64,000 bases of DNA from Bacillota bacterium (GTDB lineage Bacteria; Bacillota; Clostridia; Christensenellales; SZUA-584), in assembly GCA_023428025.1 (NCBI GenBank), contig JAEYZN010000039.1, forward strand, positions 1 to 64,000, in the 5' to 3' direction. This document shows, piece by piece, positions 34,223 to 43,577 of the stretch. The notes beneath the pieces were generated by a model. The model had not been told where the DNA came from and did not search any database. It was given only the letters and a program-made list of their open reading frames with translations. Numbering within the stretch: position 1 is the stretch's first letter; the number at the start of each line of letters is the position of its first letter. Both the position numbers and the translations under genes were made by a program.

Positions 34223-34627
34223 GTGACTTACCCTCCCCAATTGAATGATTTCATCGTAAATTATGAAAAGCCAATTGTTAATATTCTGCATATTTCAAAT
34301 ATTTCATGCCAAACCTCCGTGAGGATTTTACTGGCTATTTCTACAGACAGGCGGCATTTCCCTGCAAGGCGCAATGCGGACGTTCACGCAAACACCGGTA
34401 GCTGCATATGAAGGACGAATTCTCTCGGCGCGTACGGGAATTCGCGCCCTACGGCGAACCGGATAATGCGAAGAGATGTGCAGTGATAATATGGCAACGT
34501 TGATGCGGTGAAAGAATAACGCGCAGTACCAATATTACCTCGAATTCCGCATTGATATATTCCGCGCATTAAAAAAAGCCCTGATCTCCAGAGCCTTTTC
34601 TACGTTTATGCGCTCGTCTCCAGCGCT
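34223..34627. other. Intergenic; terminator of the helicase gene at 34571-34599
   Basis: On the minus strand AAAAGGCTCTG-gagat-CAGGGCTTTTTTT is a stem with one bulge and a T7 run, about 30 bp after the helicase stop. Nothing else is supportable in this stretch. Confidence 0.6.
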
Positions 34628-36028
34628 CTAGCGCCGCTTGATAACCCTTCCCTGTCGGGATCCCTGCCCTTGCCAGGGCCTGTCCGACGGCGGCAGCGGC
34701 GCATGGCGACGACGGGGCGCATCCTTTTCGGACAGCATCTTGAGCAGCGCCGCCGCGATGTCCATCGTCGTCAGCTCCGGTGCCTCTCCGGCTTGTGCGT
34801 TCACCGCGTCCGTCAGCTCTTCCACATACGGAATGAACGAATCGTAACCGCCCTCCGCGGCGAATTCCGCCGCCTTTTTAAGCAGCGCCCCCATGCGGCT
34901 TTCTTCAATGTCCAGCAGCGTCGGCGGCTTGACGGCCTTGATGATCGCCTTGGTGTAGCGCTGAATGGCGCGCAGCTTGTTATAATCCCGTCCGGTGATG
35001 AACGTATAGGCCCGGCCCGTCTTGCCCGCGCGTCCCGTACGCCCGATGCGGTGCACGTAATACTCTTCGTCATTGGGCATATCGTAATTGAATACCGCTT
35101 CAATGTCGTCCACATCCAGGCCGCGGGCCGCCACGTCGGTCGCCACCAGCATGCCCACCTCGCCGCTTTTGAACCGCGTCAATATAGCGCTGCGCTCGTT
35201 CTGCCGGATATCACCGTGCAGCGCCTCGGCGGAGTAGCCCCGCGCCTTTAAGCTGAACGCCAGCGCGTCGGCGCCCCGCTTGGTGCTGCAGAACACCAGG
35301 CACAACGCATAATTGTTGCCGTCCACCACGCGGCACAGCACATCCAGCTTGGCCGCTTCGCGCACTTCAATATAATACTGCTCGATGCCCTGCACCGTCA
35401 GCTCCTTGTGCAGTATCTGTATGTGCTCGGGATTTTTCTGAAACCGCCGTGTCAGGTCCAGTATCGGCCTGGACATCGTCGCGGAAAACAGCACGGTCTG
35501 CCTGTCCTCCGGCGTCTTCTTCAGTATCGTTTCCATGTCCTCCAGAAAACCCATGCTCAGCATCTCGTCCGCTTCGTCGAGTATCACCACGCGCAGGCTG
35601 TCCAGCTTGATCGTGCCTCTGCGCATGTGGTCCATCACGCGCCCCGGTGTGCCGATGATGATCTGAGGCCGCCTCTTCAGCGACTGTATCTGCCTGTCCA
35701 TGGACTGTCCGCCGTATATCGGCAGTATGCGCACGCCCTCCACGAATTTTGATACGCTTTGGAACTCCTCCGCTGTCTGGATGGCCAGCTCGCGTGTGGG
35801 GCAAAGCACCAGCACCTGCACATAGCCGGTGTCCTCCGTCAGCGATTGCACGGCGGGTATCGCAAACGCGCACGTCTTGCCGGTGCCGGTCTGCGCCTGA
35901 CCGATCACGTCGCGCCCCGCCATAATGGGAACGATCGTTTTTTCCTGTATCGGTGTCGGCTCCTCAAAGCCCATCGCCTGTATCCCCCGCAGCACCTCTG
36001 CGGACAGCTCTAATTCCGAAAACTGCAA
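34628..36028 (-). CDS. DEAD-box RNA helicase (CshA/DeaD-like)
   Basis: 466 residues from a TTG start set by AGGAGAGGG; the longer frame from an ATG lacks a ribosome site. It opens like CshA (LQFSELELSAEVLRGIQAMG). Q motif FEEPTPIQ, motif I AQTGTGKT, Ia PTRELAIQ, II DEAD, III SAT, V ATDVAARGLD and VI HRIGRTGRAGK are all present. The C-terminal tail is basic. It unwinds structured RNA in ribosome assembly and mRNA decay. Confidence 0.92.
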   Translation of the reverse strand: MQFSELELSAEVLRGIQAMGFEEPTPIQEKTIVPIMAGRDVIGQAQTGTGKTCAFAIPAVQSLTEDTGYVQVLVLCPTRELAIQTAEEFQSVSKFVEGVRILPIYGGQSMDRQIQSLKRRPQIIIGTPGRVMDHMRRGTIKLDSLRVVILDEADEMLSMGFLEDMETILKKTPEDRQTVLFSATMSRPILDLTRRFQKNPEHIQILHKELTVQGIEQYYIEVREAAKLDVLCRVVDGNNYALCLVFCSTKRGADALAFSLKARGYSAEALHGDIRQNERSAILTRFKSGEVGMLVATDVAARGLDVDDIEAVFNYDMPNDEEYYVHRIGRTGRAGKTGRAYTFITGRDYNKLRAIQRYTKAIIKAVKPPTLLDIEESRMGALLKKAAEFAAEGGYDSFIPYVEELTDAVNAQAGEAPELTTMDIAAALLKMLSEKDAPRRRHAPLPPSDRPWQGQGSRQGRVIKRR

Positions 36029-36155
36029 ATTGATTACCCTCTCCTGCTCTCTTTTATGAGATATTTTATACCAACGGTTAAAAAGTAAACCAATCAATGC
36101 TATACCATATCGCGCCCGATGTCCACATAATATTCTCCCGACGGCTCTGTTGCAC

Positions 36156-36185
36156 TTGTATTATCCGCGCTGTACTCATTATAAT
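36156..36185 (+). promoter_or_regulatory. deoC promoter
   Basis: TTGTAT (36156-36161) and TATAAT (36180-36185), 18 bp apart, 45 bp before the deoC start. Confidence 0.65.
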
Positions 36186-36229
36186 GATTATGATAAATCG
36201 CCTTGGATTACGGATTGGAGGCACAATGC

Positions 36230-36952
36230 ATGATTGACTTTACGAAGATTCCATCAAAAAAAGAAGCGGGCAAGCTGTTTGACTACGCCATCCTTCCCAA
36301 GCAGACCACGGAAAAAGAGATTCGCGACGCCTGCAAAGAGGCCATCGAATACAACGTGAAGGCGCTCTGCTTCTCGTCCTCCTATTGGACGCCCATCGTG
36401 GCGGAAGAGCTGAAAGGCACCGGTATTCTGGTGGGCGCCGGCATCGGCTTTCCGTTCGGCCAGCAAAGCAGCGCGGTCAAGGCGTTCGAAACGGAAGAAG
36501 CCGTGCGGCTGGGCGCCACCGTGCTGGACAACTGCATGAACGTAGGCGCGCTGAAAGACAAAAAATACGCCGAGATCCGTCAGGAATTTAAAGAGTACAA
36601 GAAAGCCGCCGGTCCTGCCGTCACCAAAATGATCATCGAGGTCTGCTACCTGACGGACGACGAGATAAAAGCCGCCTGCGACCTGGTCGCGGAGGCGGGC
36701 ATCGACTGGGTCAAGTCATCCTCCGGCCAGTACGAAGGGCCGACGCTGGAACAGGTCATCCTGATGAGCGACTGCGTCAAACATACATCTGCGAAAGTCA
36801 AGGTGTCCGGCGTGAAATTCCCGCGTCCCCAGAACGCCTATGCCTATCTTCTGGCCGGGGCCGAGCTGATCGGCTCGCGCGCCGCGGTCGAGATCATCAA
36901 CGCCTTCGACACGATGAGAAGCATCGGTATGCTCCCGCCCTACGCCGGATAA
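36230..36952 (+). CDS. deoC: Deoxyribose-phosphate aldolase
   Basis: 240 residues from the ATG after GGAGG; an overlapping ATG four bases earlier stops at once. It cleaves 2-deoxyribose 5-phosphate to acetaldehyde and glyceraldehyde 3-phosphate. The Schiff-base region reads WVKSSSGQYEGPT and the second lysine KVKVSGVKFP; the early VGAGIGFPFG and LDNCMNVGALK segments fit the class I fold. It is monocistronic with its own promoter. Confidence 0.88.
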   Translation: MIDFTKIPSKKEAGKLFDYAILPKQTTEKEIRDACKEAIEYNVKALCFSSSYWTPIVAEELKGTGILVGAGIGFPFGQQSSAVKAFETEEAVRLGATVLDNCMNVGALKDKKYAEIRQEFKEYKKAAGPAVTKMIIEVCYLTDDEIKAACDLVAEAGIDWVKSSSGQYEGPTLEQVILMSDCVKHTSAKVKVSGVKFPRPQNAYAYLLAGAELIGSRAAVEIINAFDTMRSIGMLPPYAG

Positions 36953-37063
36953 GCAGGCGGCGTTGCCCGGCCCTTGCCGCGGTATAAGGAGAAGACCAGC
37001 CGCAAATAGCCAGTCTCCCCCCTCCGCTCCTCTTTTTTCGTGTGCCGGAATCCTTCCTGCCCG

Positions 37064-37381
37064 TCACGCAGCCGCCAGCTTCAGCCCCACAATGCCCGCG
37101 AGGATCAGCACCAGAAAGACGATCCTCAGGATATTTACCGGCTCGCCAAAAAGCAGCATGCCCAGCAGCACCGCGCCCAAAGCGCCGATCCCCGTCCAGA
37201 CGGCGTACGCCGTCCCCATCGGCAGCGTTTTGGTCGCCAGCGACAGCAGATAGAAGCTGACGATCATGCCCCCGATCGTGATCAGCGACGGATACAGCTT
37301 CGTGAACCCATGGGAGTATTTCAGCCCTGTTGCCCATACCACCTCAAAAATCCCCGCGATGAAAAGATAGACCCATGCCAT
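37064..37381 (-). CDS. gdx: Guanidinium exporter of the SMR family
   Basis: 105 residues, four membrane helices. It is close in pattern to Gdx: start MAWVYLFIAGIFEVVWATGL, then KYSHGFTKLYPS, SLATKTLPMGTAYAVWTGIG, and RIVFLVLILAGIVGL. The essential Glu (residue 13, IFEVVW) is present. Gdx proteins exchange guanidinium for protons as antiparallel dimers. The guanidine-I riboswitch just upstream confirms the substrate. The ribosome site is GGAGG. Confidence 0.93.
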   Translation of the reverse strand: MAWVYLFIAGIFEVVWATGLKYSHGFTKLYPSLITIGGMIVSFYLLSLATKTLPMGTAYAVWTGIGALGAVLLGMLLFGEPVNILRIVFLVLILAGIVGLKLAAA

Positions 37382-37400
37382 GTATTTGTCCTCCTTCGGC

Positions 37401-37530
37401 AAAAAAAATAAGCCCGGCAGATATCGTCTTGATACCTCCCAGGCTTTTATCCTTCCGTGACACAGCGCTGACGCTGCGAGTTTTCTCTCGGTCACAGGCC
37501 AGCGGTGCTGCGGAACCCTAGAAAACTTTT
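37401..37530 (-). promoter_or_regulatory. Guanidine-I riboswitch (ykkC) with terminator platform
   Basis: On the minus strand the conserved blocks run in order: CTAGGGTTCCGC, CGCTGGCCTGTGACCGAGAG, a variable stem, ACACGG-like GTCACGGAAGG, and AAAAGCCTGGGAGG. Next, AAGCC(T)GGGAGGTATC can pair with GATATCTGCCGGGCTT followed by eight T (37401-37446): an intrinsic terminator sharing the 3' aptamer strand. Guanidine binding would stop this terminator from forming and turn the exporter on. Confidence 0.93.
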
Positions 37531-37766
37531 TGACGCTATTCGATTTTTGCGGGCCTTCAAGTCAAAAATCATTATACGGGATTTTGGACGGCTGGTCAAT
37601 GCCTCCGCCCATGAAAATATTGTAACGGATTGGCTGCATCCGCAGTTTGTATACGATCACTTCTTGGTCATTTCGGACCACATGTAAGAATTTAATTGCA
37701 TGCGCTATTATTGTATACCGTTATGTTATAATGAGTTGCTTTAACTTCTTCACAGGAGCGAACAGA

Positions 37767-38960
37767 ATGAACAGCAACAAAAAACAGGTGAACCTCTTCA
37801 CAGCCGTGGTCTATTGCGCTGTCTTTTTTATGTGCATGTCCAACAACATCGTGGGCCCGCTGCTCAGCAACATCATGCAGCACTATTCCATCCGGCTGGA
37901 CGGCGGCGGCCTGATGTCCATGTTCCAGAACATCGGCGGCACGCTGGCCATCATACTGTTCTCGTTCATCATGGATAAGCTGAACAAACCGGTCGCTTTT
38001 ATGGCTCCGATGCTTTTTCTCGCCATCGCCATGCTGCTGATCGGAACAGCGCCCGCGTACGCCGTTTTCATGATTTTGTTCCTGTTCTTCGGAATATCCT
38101 TCAGCACCATGGATATGATGGGCAACGCGATCATCCCCGACGTCCAGCGGGAGAGAAGCGACGCGGCGCTGAGCCTGATGCACGGCATCGCGTCCATCGG
38201 GGCTGTTCTGGCTCCGCTGATCGCCGGAGGCATCACACAGGCCGGCCTGCCCTGGCAAAACGTCTACACCGCCGTGGCGTGTGTCCTTCTCTTAATATTG
38301 ATCGTTTACGCCATCACCTTCATATTCACGCGCAGCAGCCTGAAAGCTGTGAAAGCGGCGCAATCCGCTCATAGAGAAAAAGGGATCGCCAAAAAGTTCG
38401 TTCGGGACAAAAATGTATGGGTCGCGGTTGGAAGCATCGTCTTATTCGGCGGGTTCCAAAGCGGCATCCTCGTTTGGGTGTCGCAGTATTTCAAGGACAT
38501 GTTTGGCTCCGGCCAGCTTGCGGCGGGCCTTGCCCTTACCGCGTACTGGCTGGGCGCGGGCATCGTCCGCCTGCTGTTCGGCATGACGCCGCTTCGCAAA
38601 CTGACCACGCGGCCTTTGGCGATCTACGGCAACATCATCTCCGGGCTGTTCCTCGTTATCGGCGTGCTCATCCATAACTACTATGCCATGCTGGCCTGTG
38701 TGTTTCTGGCGGGCTGCGCGAACGCGCCCGTGCTGCCGAGAACCGTCGGGCTCGTCTGCGGCTGGTATCGGAGCAACTCCGGCCTTGCGTCCAGCGCTGT
38801 GTTCTCCGCGCTGTACCTGTCGTACGCGCTTGTTCCGCTGCTGATGGGGACGCTCGCGTCTGCATGGGGCTTGAATGCCCTGATGCTTGTTCCCGCGGTC
38901 TGTACCGTTCTGGCAGGCTTCCTGGCGATCCTGCTGCCGAAGAAAGCGGCGGCCTGTTGA
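37767..38960 (+). CDS. MFS transporter
   Basis: 397 residues from the ATG after CAGGAG; longer in-frame starts lack ribosome sites. Twelve hydrophobic segments; the loop after helix 2 reads FIMDKLNKPVAFMA and is a weak A motif. The central loop (residues 190-215) is basic (HREKGIAKKFVRDKNVW). The substrate cannot be told; the fold resembles the FucP/sugar and drug branches. A terminator lies about 120 bp downstream. Confidence 0.85.
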   Translation: MNSNKKQVNLFTAVVYCAVFFMCMSNNIVGPLLSNIMQHYSIRLDGGGLMSMFQNIGGTLAIILFSFIMDKLNKPVAFMAPMLFLAIAMLLIGTAPAYAVFMILFLFFGISFSTMDMMGNAIIPDVQRERSDAALSLMHGIASIGAVLAPLIAGGITQAGLPWQNVYTAVACVLLLILIVYAITFIFTRSSLKAVKAAQSAHREKGIAKKFVRDKNVWVAVGSIVLFGGFQSGILVWVSQYFKDMFGSGQLAAGLALTAYWLGAGIVRLLFGMTPLRKLTTRPLAIYGNIISGLFLVIGVLIHNYYAMLACVFLAGCANAPVLPRTVGLVCGWYRSNSGLASSAVFSALYLSYALVPLLMGTLASAWGLNALMLVPAVCTVLAGFLAILLPKKAAAC

Positions 38961-39082
38961 CAACCGGCGTCTCCCTGGAGGATCAGAATTTAGTCCTTCC
39001 ACAAGGTGTCTGCCCTGTCATGGATCATTCGCGCAGTCTGACTGCAAGAAAACGCATGATTGGCGCAGCTGCCACAGAGAAT

Positions 39083-39115
39083 AAAACTCCCGTATCAAAA
39101 AAGCGGGAGTTTTTA
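39083..39115 (+). terminator. Bidirectional terminator between MFS and cyclase genes
   Basis: AAAACTCCCG and CGGGAGTTTT are perfect 10-bp arms, followed by TTAATAG on the plus strand; the loop is A-rich, so it works in both directions between convergent genes. Confidence 0.8.
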
Positions 39116-39177
39116 ATAGGGGGCGGCTGCTTGCAAGCCCTGTGGCCAATTGGAATTTGGCTAGTTTCACAAGATGC

Positions 39178-39738
39178 TCATAATTCTGCTACCACCCGGC
39201 AGGGTAAGCCTGTCATGTCTGTATAATTCAGAGGGTATGTATTTGCTATAAAGGCTCCATCGCCCAGAGTCAGCACCTGATGCAGATTACAAAGATTTTC
39301 AATGATAAACACACCTCTGTCCGCGCAATACTGATCTTTCGGTGTATGCTCTTTTCCCCTGCGTACCCCCGCAAAATCCACGCCGATAATAGAAACGCCT
39401 TTATCAAGCAGCTTATCAATCAGCTCGCCGGATAGCTGCGGATGGTCTGTAAAATATAGTTTTCCTCCATACCCCACTTTTTCAATAAATCCGGAGCTGA
39501 ATGCCACAAACATATTATCGGACACCTGATCCAAATCAATATCTTTTGATGTGATGTCCCTATCCCTGACTTGACTGACATCAAATACGATTCCCCGCCG
39601 TTTGGTAAATTCCAGTGGAAATTCTTTATTCATGACATCAAAATGTGTTCCAAGATGGCCGACAAGACTCTTTTTTTCATTACCTTGTGCGTCCGCTACC
39701 ATTTTGGGTGTAATTTTCAAAGTCATATCAATCAACAT
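39178..39738 (-). CDS. Cyclase-family (kynurenine formamidase-like) hydrolase
   Basis: 186 residues. The metal motif HLGTHFD (HxGTHxD), IGVDFAGVRRG and a late Glu/Asn segment (VFIIENLCNLHQV) fit the cyclase family, whose zinc enzymes hydrolyse amides such as N-formylkynurenine or isatin. It is slightly short for the family (about 200-220). AGAAGG precedes the ATG. The gene is AT-richer than its neighbours. The substrate is unknown. Confidence 0.85.
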   Translation of the reverse strand: MLIDMTLKITPKMVADAQGNEKKSLVGHLGTHFDVMNKEFPLEFTKRRGIVFDVSQVRDRDITSKDIDLDQVSDNMFVAFSSGFIEKVGYGGKLYFTDHPQLSGELIDKLLDKGVSIIGVDFAGVRRGKEHTPKDQYCADRGVFIIENLCNLHQVLTLGDGAFIANTYPLNYTDMTGLPCRVVAEL

Positions 39739-39861
39739 AATCGTACCTTCTGTTATATAAATATCGGCACTTCAATTCGTGCTTATCCCTTACCAATATA
39801 TCAAAAAAGAAAGGCGTACTGCAACAGTCCCTTGTTACAGCAACGTGACTCAGCGGTTTTT

Positions 39862-40686
39862 CTACAGAAAGCATTCCGGCTCCGCGCGACGGGCATACCT
39901 CTGTTCCAGCTCGCGCAGGTGGTATAGATAATCCGCGTCCGCAAAATGCTTCGCCTGCCGCGGGCAGCGCTTCACGCACGCGCCGCATTTGATGCAGATG
40001 CCCGCGACCTCCCGCACATCTTCAAAGCTGACGGACCCCATCGGGCAAAGCGCCGCGCAGGCCTTGCAGTTATCGCATGCCGCCGCGGTCCGCGGCTTCA
40101 CCCGGCGTATGTCCACCGGATGCCCCTGCGCGTCCCTGGGCTGGTAGTACCCCCGGTATGGGGCGGGCGTTCCGCTGACCGCGATGAGCGCCGGAATCCC
40201 TTCCACCCGGCTGATGTTGTCCGCCGCTGACCGCGCGAACTCTTCGGCCGCGGCCATGTCCGCCCTGTCCGGCCGGCCCGCTGCCAACGCTGTTGAAAAC
40301 GCATGCTCTCCCACAAACGCGGCGGCGGCAAACGGATAAAAGCCCGTCCGGTGCAGGATGTCCCGCAGCTCGATCAAAGCATCGTCATAATTCCTGTTCC
40401 CGAAAAGCACGGCGGGTATCGCGGCGGCCCCGCTGCCCGCCAGCGTATCCAGAAACTTCAGCAGCACATTCGGCACCCGGCCCGCATAGACCGGCACGCC
40501 GAACACCACCAGATCAGCTTCGTCAAAGCGCAGCGGCTGCCTTCTGTCCTGCGGAAGCGTGAAATCGAACACCTGATGCGGGCAATGCAGGCGGTCAGCC
40601 GCCGTTTCCGCCATCCGTGTCACGACCTTTTTTGTCGTCCCTGTCGCGCTGAAAAAAGCCGCGCAGACCCTTTTGACCTCAGCCAT
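39862..40686 (-). CDS. EFR1-type flavodoxin-ferredoxin protein
   Basis: 274 residues: a flavodoxin domain (AAFFSATGTTKKVVTRMAET; VVFGVPVYAGRVP) followed by two 4Fe-4S motifs (CDNCKACAALCP; CIKCGACVKRCP) near 205-255. EFR1 proteins join FMN and iron-sulfur electron carriers in one chain in anaerobes. The partner enzyme is unknown. The gene stands alone. Confidence 0.9.
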   Translation of the reverse strand: MAEVKRVCAAFFSATGTTKKVVTRMAETAADRLHCPHQVFDFTLPQDRRQPLRFDEADLVVFGVPVYAGRVPNVLLKFLDTLAGSGAAAIPAVLFGNRNYDDALIELRDILHRTGFYPFAAAAFVGEHAFSTALAAGRPDRADMAAAEEFARSAADNISRVEGIPALIAVSGTPAPYRGYYQPRDAQGHPVDIRRVKPRTAAACDNCKACAALCPMGSVSFEDVREVAGICIKCGACVKRCPRQAKHFADADYLYHLRELEQRYARRAEPECFL

Positions 40687-40820
40687 CCGCTTCTCTCCCG
40701 ATCATTTGTCGCCCCATGCTATCACGGATGGCATGTAAAAAGCAACCGGATCGCTTCACCTTCAGCCGTTTCTCGCCAACAGACAGACATGAACTTGATT
40801 AAACGTTTAGTAAAATGGCA

Positions 40821-40854
40821 AAAGACTTGTATAATTTACACAAGTCTTTATAAT
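40821..40854 (+). promoter_or_regulatory. Promoter and dyad of the mrr gene
   Basis: AAAGACTTGT (40821-40830) and ACAAGTCTTT (40840-40849) are perfect 10-bp arms. A TTGTAT (40827-40832) and TATAAT (40849-40854) pair, 16 bp apart, lies across them. A protein bound to the dyad would cover the promoter; alternatively it is a leader hairpin. Confidence 0.55.
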
Positions 40855-40885
40855 GTAAGTTAGATTTTTTAGAGGGGTAGATAAA

Positions 40886-41755
40886 GTGGCAAAAAATATT
40901 GTACCAGCCTATAATGAGATGATGATAGAGCTTTTTCAAGCGCTTAAAGAACTTGGTGGGTCAGGAACAATTAATGAAATTGACCAAAAGACTCTTGAGT
41001 TGCTAAACCTACCCGAAAAGGTTACAGAAGTCCCCCATGGTAATGGTAGTAAAACAGAAGTGGAGTATCGTCTAGCTTGGACAAGAACTTATATGAAGAA
41101 GGTTGGACTTTTAGAGAATTCTTCACGAGGAGTATGGTCATTAACGGCCAAAGGGCGAGAAATTGATGCGATTTATCCTGAGGAAATAGTAGCTCAAGTA
41201 CGGGCTATGTCATTTTTGAAAGCATCTAAAAAGAATCAGTTAATCAATATTAATGATAACAATCTTGAAAATGACGGCGTTGATATTCCTGATGAAATAC
41301 AAGGGTGGCGTGACCAATTAAAGAATGTCTTATTCAACTTATCTCCAGATGCTTTTGAACGGCTAGCCCAGCGTATACTTCGAGAATCTGGTTTTGTTCA
41401 GGTCGAGGTTACAGGCCGATCGGGCGACGGAGGTGTAGATGGTACAGGTACAATAAAGTTAAATGGTATAATCAGTTTTCATATGTTGTTCCAATGCAAA
41501 AGATATCAGGGAAGCGTTTCATCGAGTGAAATAAGAGATTTTCGTGGCGCTATGCAAGGACGTGCAGACAAAGGGCTTTTTATTACAACGGGAAAATTCT
41601 CGTCAGATGCCATTAAAGAGGCAAACCGAGCAGGAACAACTCCGATTGATTTAATTGACGGGAATGACCTTGTTGAAAAATTGAAAGACCTTCAACTGGG
41701 TGTAATCCCGATTATGGATTATTCTATTGATGATTCCTGGTTTGCTTCAATATAA
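40886..41755 (+). CDS. mrr: Mrr-type (type IV) restriction endonuclease
   Basis: 289 residues from a GTG after AGAGGGG. The N-terminal winged helix (Mrr_N) holds EVEYRLAWTRTYMKKVGLLE and GVWSLTAKGREI. The C-terminal Mrr_cat nuclease has the order GFVQVEVTGRSGDGGVDGTG ... LFQCKRYQGSV: the D and QxK residues of the PD-(D/E)xK fold. Mrr cuts modified (methylated) DNA. It is clearly AT-richer than the flanking genes, with no methylase nearby, which fits a horizontally gained defence gene. Confidence 0.92.
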   Translation: MAKNIVPAYNEMMIELFQALKELGGSGTINEIDQKTLELLNLPEKVTEVPHGNGSKTEVEYRLAWTRTYMKKVGLLENSSRGVWSLTAKGREIDAIYPEEIVAQVRAMSFLKASKKNQLININDNNLENDGVDIPDEIQGWRDQLKNVLFNLSPDAFERLAQRILRESGFVQVEVTGRSGDGGVDGTGTIKLNGIISFHMLFQCKRYQGSVSSSEIRDFRGAMQGRADKGLFITTGKFSSDAIKEANRAGTTPIDLIDGNDLVEKLKDLQLGVIPIMDYSIDDSWFASI

Positions 41756-41762
41756 TACTCAA

Positions 41763-42106
41763 TTACCCCTGCCTCCCCCCCATCGCCTTGAGCCGCTTCT
41801 CCACCATTGGAATGGGTATGATCAGCGCGGCGAGTGGGAACGGCAGCAATGCGAGGGTCAAAATCTCGGACGGCACCAGCAGCTTCGCGAGTACCGTGAA
41901 CACGATGAGCGGCGGGCCCACGCGCAGCAGGATGCGCCCATAGAGGCGGTGCGCCTCGTCCACGCCGCCTGCGGCGCCATGGAGCGGCGCGTGCGGTAGC
42001 CGCAAAACATGTTGATGCGGCGCGGCGGACGGAAGGCAAACAGCAGCCCGGCTGCCAGCACCATGGCGGGTATCAGTATATCCACGATCCAGAAGAACAA
42101 CATCAT
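41763..42106 (-). pseudogene. SdpI-family membrane protein with a one-base frameshift
   Basis: The first frame gives MMLFFWIVDILIPAMVLAAG and CGYRTRRSMAPQAAW, the second DEAHRLYGRILLRVG through MVEKRLKAMGG. Joined, this is the SdpI/YhfL pattern (GYRTxxSMxxxxxWxxAHRxxG) with three membrane segments. One G is missing near 41952 (GCGGCGTGG-ACGAGG). SdpI gives immunity to the SdpC toxin and acts as a signal relay; no sdp genes are here. Deletion or base-call error cannot be told apart. Confidence 0.75.
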
Positions 42107-42231
42107 AACAGCCTTAGCCTCCGCGATAACTGCGCCAGAAGCATTCAAAACCGGCCCCAGACGGGGACCGGTTACACGATACACCGCTCTGCGCCAAATA
42201 TCCGGCGATTTCTTCGGTCCTCACGACGGTT

Positions 42232-43284
42232 CTATTCCAGCTCGAACTCCATCACGTTGCCCGTGTTGCGGTGCGCGAAGATGCTCCCGTCCAGACCGGT
42301 CAGGTTATATACGGTTGTCCACTGGAGCTTGTCCTCGTCGCCGTCCCACACGCCGATCTCGGCCAGCAAAGCCGCCGCGTCGTCCTCACTGAGCATGCCG
42401 CCGCCCGCTTCGATGCGCGCCTTCACCGTGTCGTACCGCTCAAACTCGGTGAAGCCTTCGCCCAGGTTCATGCCGTTGTACGCCACGAAATTGGACGCGA
42501 TCTGGTAGTCCGCGTCCGGCGCCACCGTCTGCAGCGCGCCGTCCCAGTATTCCACGATCACCGAAGCGCCCGAGGCGTCCGCGATGAGATAGTGGCAGGT
42601 CACGTCCGCCGAGAAATAGATGTTGTATTGTTTGAGCAGCTCCACCGCCTCGTCCACGCTGGCGGCCTTGTCCAGCACCAGCCGGATGGCCGTGGTGGTG
42701 TTGAGCGTCACTTCCTTGTCCTTGGGCGGCTGCGCCTCGGGCACGGCCAGCAGCGCGATGGCGACGCCCTTCTCGTTCATGCCGTCGAACGGCAGGAACG
42801 GCGCGGCCAGCGTCAGAAAGCTGCTCGCAGAGATGCCCGCGGCCGGCAGCTTGTCCGCCGAATAGCCCGCGAACGTCAGGTTCACGGTGGAGACGGACGC
42901 GTAACCGCCGTCCGGGTCAGTGAACACCTGTAATGACGGGGTATAGCCGAAGTCGAAGTTGCGCCCGTATACCACGTCGCCTTCGGCGTTGCGCGTCACA
43001 AAAGCGGTGCAGCCGTCCCCCGTCACGCCGAGGTCTATGGGCAGACCCTTGAGCAGCCGCTTGGTGACGTACGCCTCGATGTCGCCGTCGCTCGTCGCGC
43101 CCGTCTTCAGGAACTCATTGAACCCGTAGTCGCCGTAATACGTCATGCGGTACATCGGGTAATCGTCCACTTGCTGCAGCGTGGCCAGAGTGCGCAGTTC
43201 GTTGAAGAAGACCGCCGCCGCCAGCACGGCCAGTATCAATATGATACAGAGCAAAGCGCCGAATATGCGCCCCAGTGTTTTCAT
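42232..43284 (-). CDS. C45-type linear-amide C-N hydrolase (Ntn fold), membrane-anchored
   Basis: 350 residues. An N-terminal helix (residues 8-28) anchors it outside. The catalytic Cys is in GDGCTAFVTRNAEGDVVYGR, followed by NFDFGYTP, DGMNEKGVAIALLAV and the late FERYDTVKARI, as in acyl-CoA:6-aminopenicillanate acyltransferase / choloylglycine hydrolase relatives. No propeptide-type cleavage site is evident. The natural amide substrate (acyl amino acid, bile salt or other) is unknown. GGGGGATG precedes the ATG. Confidence 0.82.
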   Translation of the reverse strand: MKTLGRIFGALLCIILILAVLAAAVFFNELRTLATLQQVDDYPMYRMTYYGDYGFNEFLKTGATSDGDIEAYVTKRLLKGLPIDLGVTGDGCTAFVTRNAEGDVVYGRNFDFGYTPSLQVFTDPDGGYASVSTVNLTFAGYSADKLPAAGISASSFLTLAAPFLPFDGMNEKGVAIALLAVPEAQPPKDKEVTLNTTTAIRLVLDKAASVDEAVELLKQYNIYFSADVTCHYLIADASGASVIVEYWDGALQTVAPDADYQIASNFVAYNGMNLGEGFTEFERYDTVKARIEAGGGMLSEDDAAALLAEIGVWDGDEDKLQWTTVYNLTGLDGSIFAHRNTGNVMEFELE

Positions 43285-43367
43285 GGCATCCCCCTGTTAC
43301 GGTATCTGTCGATGGAATTATACCATAACAAGGCCGCATATCACAACGCGCGTCTGCGGCCACAGGT

Positions 43368-43505
43368 CTACCGCCGTGTGAACGCTTCCTCTCTCGCCGA
43401 GTAGCCGCACCTGTCGCAGAACAGATACCCGCCGATGCTCAGCCGCTCGAACACCTTTGTCTGCCCGCAGTTGGGGCAAATGGCGCCCAGCCCGTCCATG
43501 ATCAC
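43368..43505 (-). CDS. Small zinc-ribbon protein
   Basis: 45 residues from a GTG 7 bp after AGAGGTG (an ATG two codons on is the other choice). CPNCGQTKVFERL and FCDRCGYSARE give a four-Cys ribbon. It lies between two hydrolase genes, and its AT/GC use matches them. Role unknown; such micro-proteins often bind zinc or nucleic acid. Confidence 0.65.
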   Translation of the reverse strand: MIMDGLGAICPNCGQTKVFERLSIGGYLFCDRCGYSAREEAFTRR

Positions 43506-43577
43506 AACATTGCACCTCTTTTCATTGCTGATACATTTATTGTGACCCGCCGGCAGGCTTTTTACTTGCTCCGCGTT

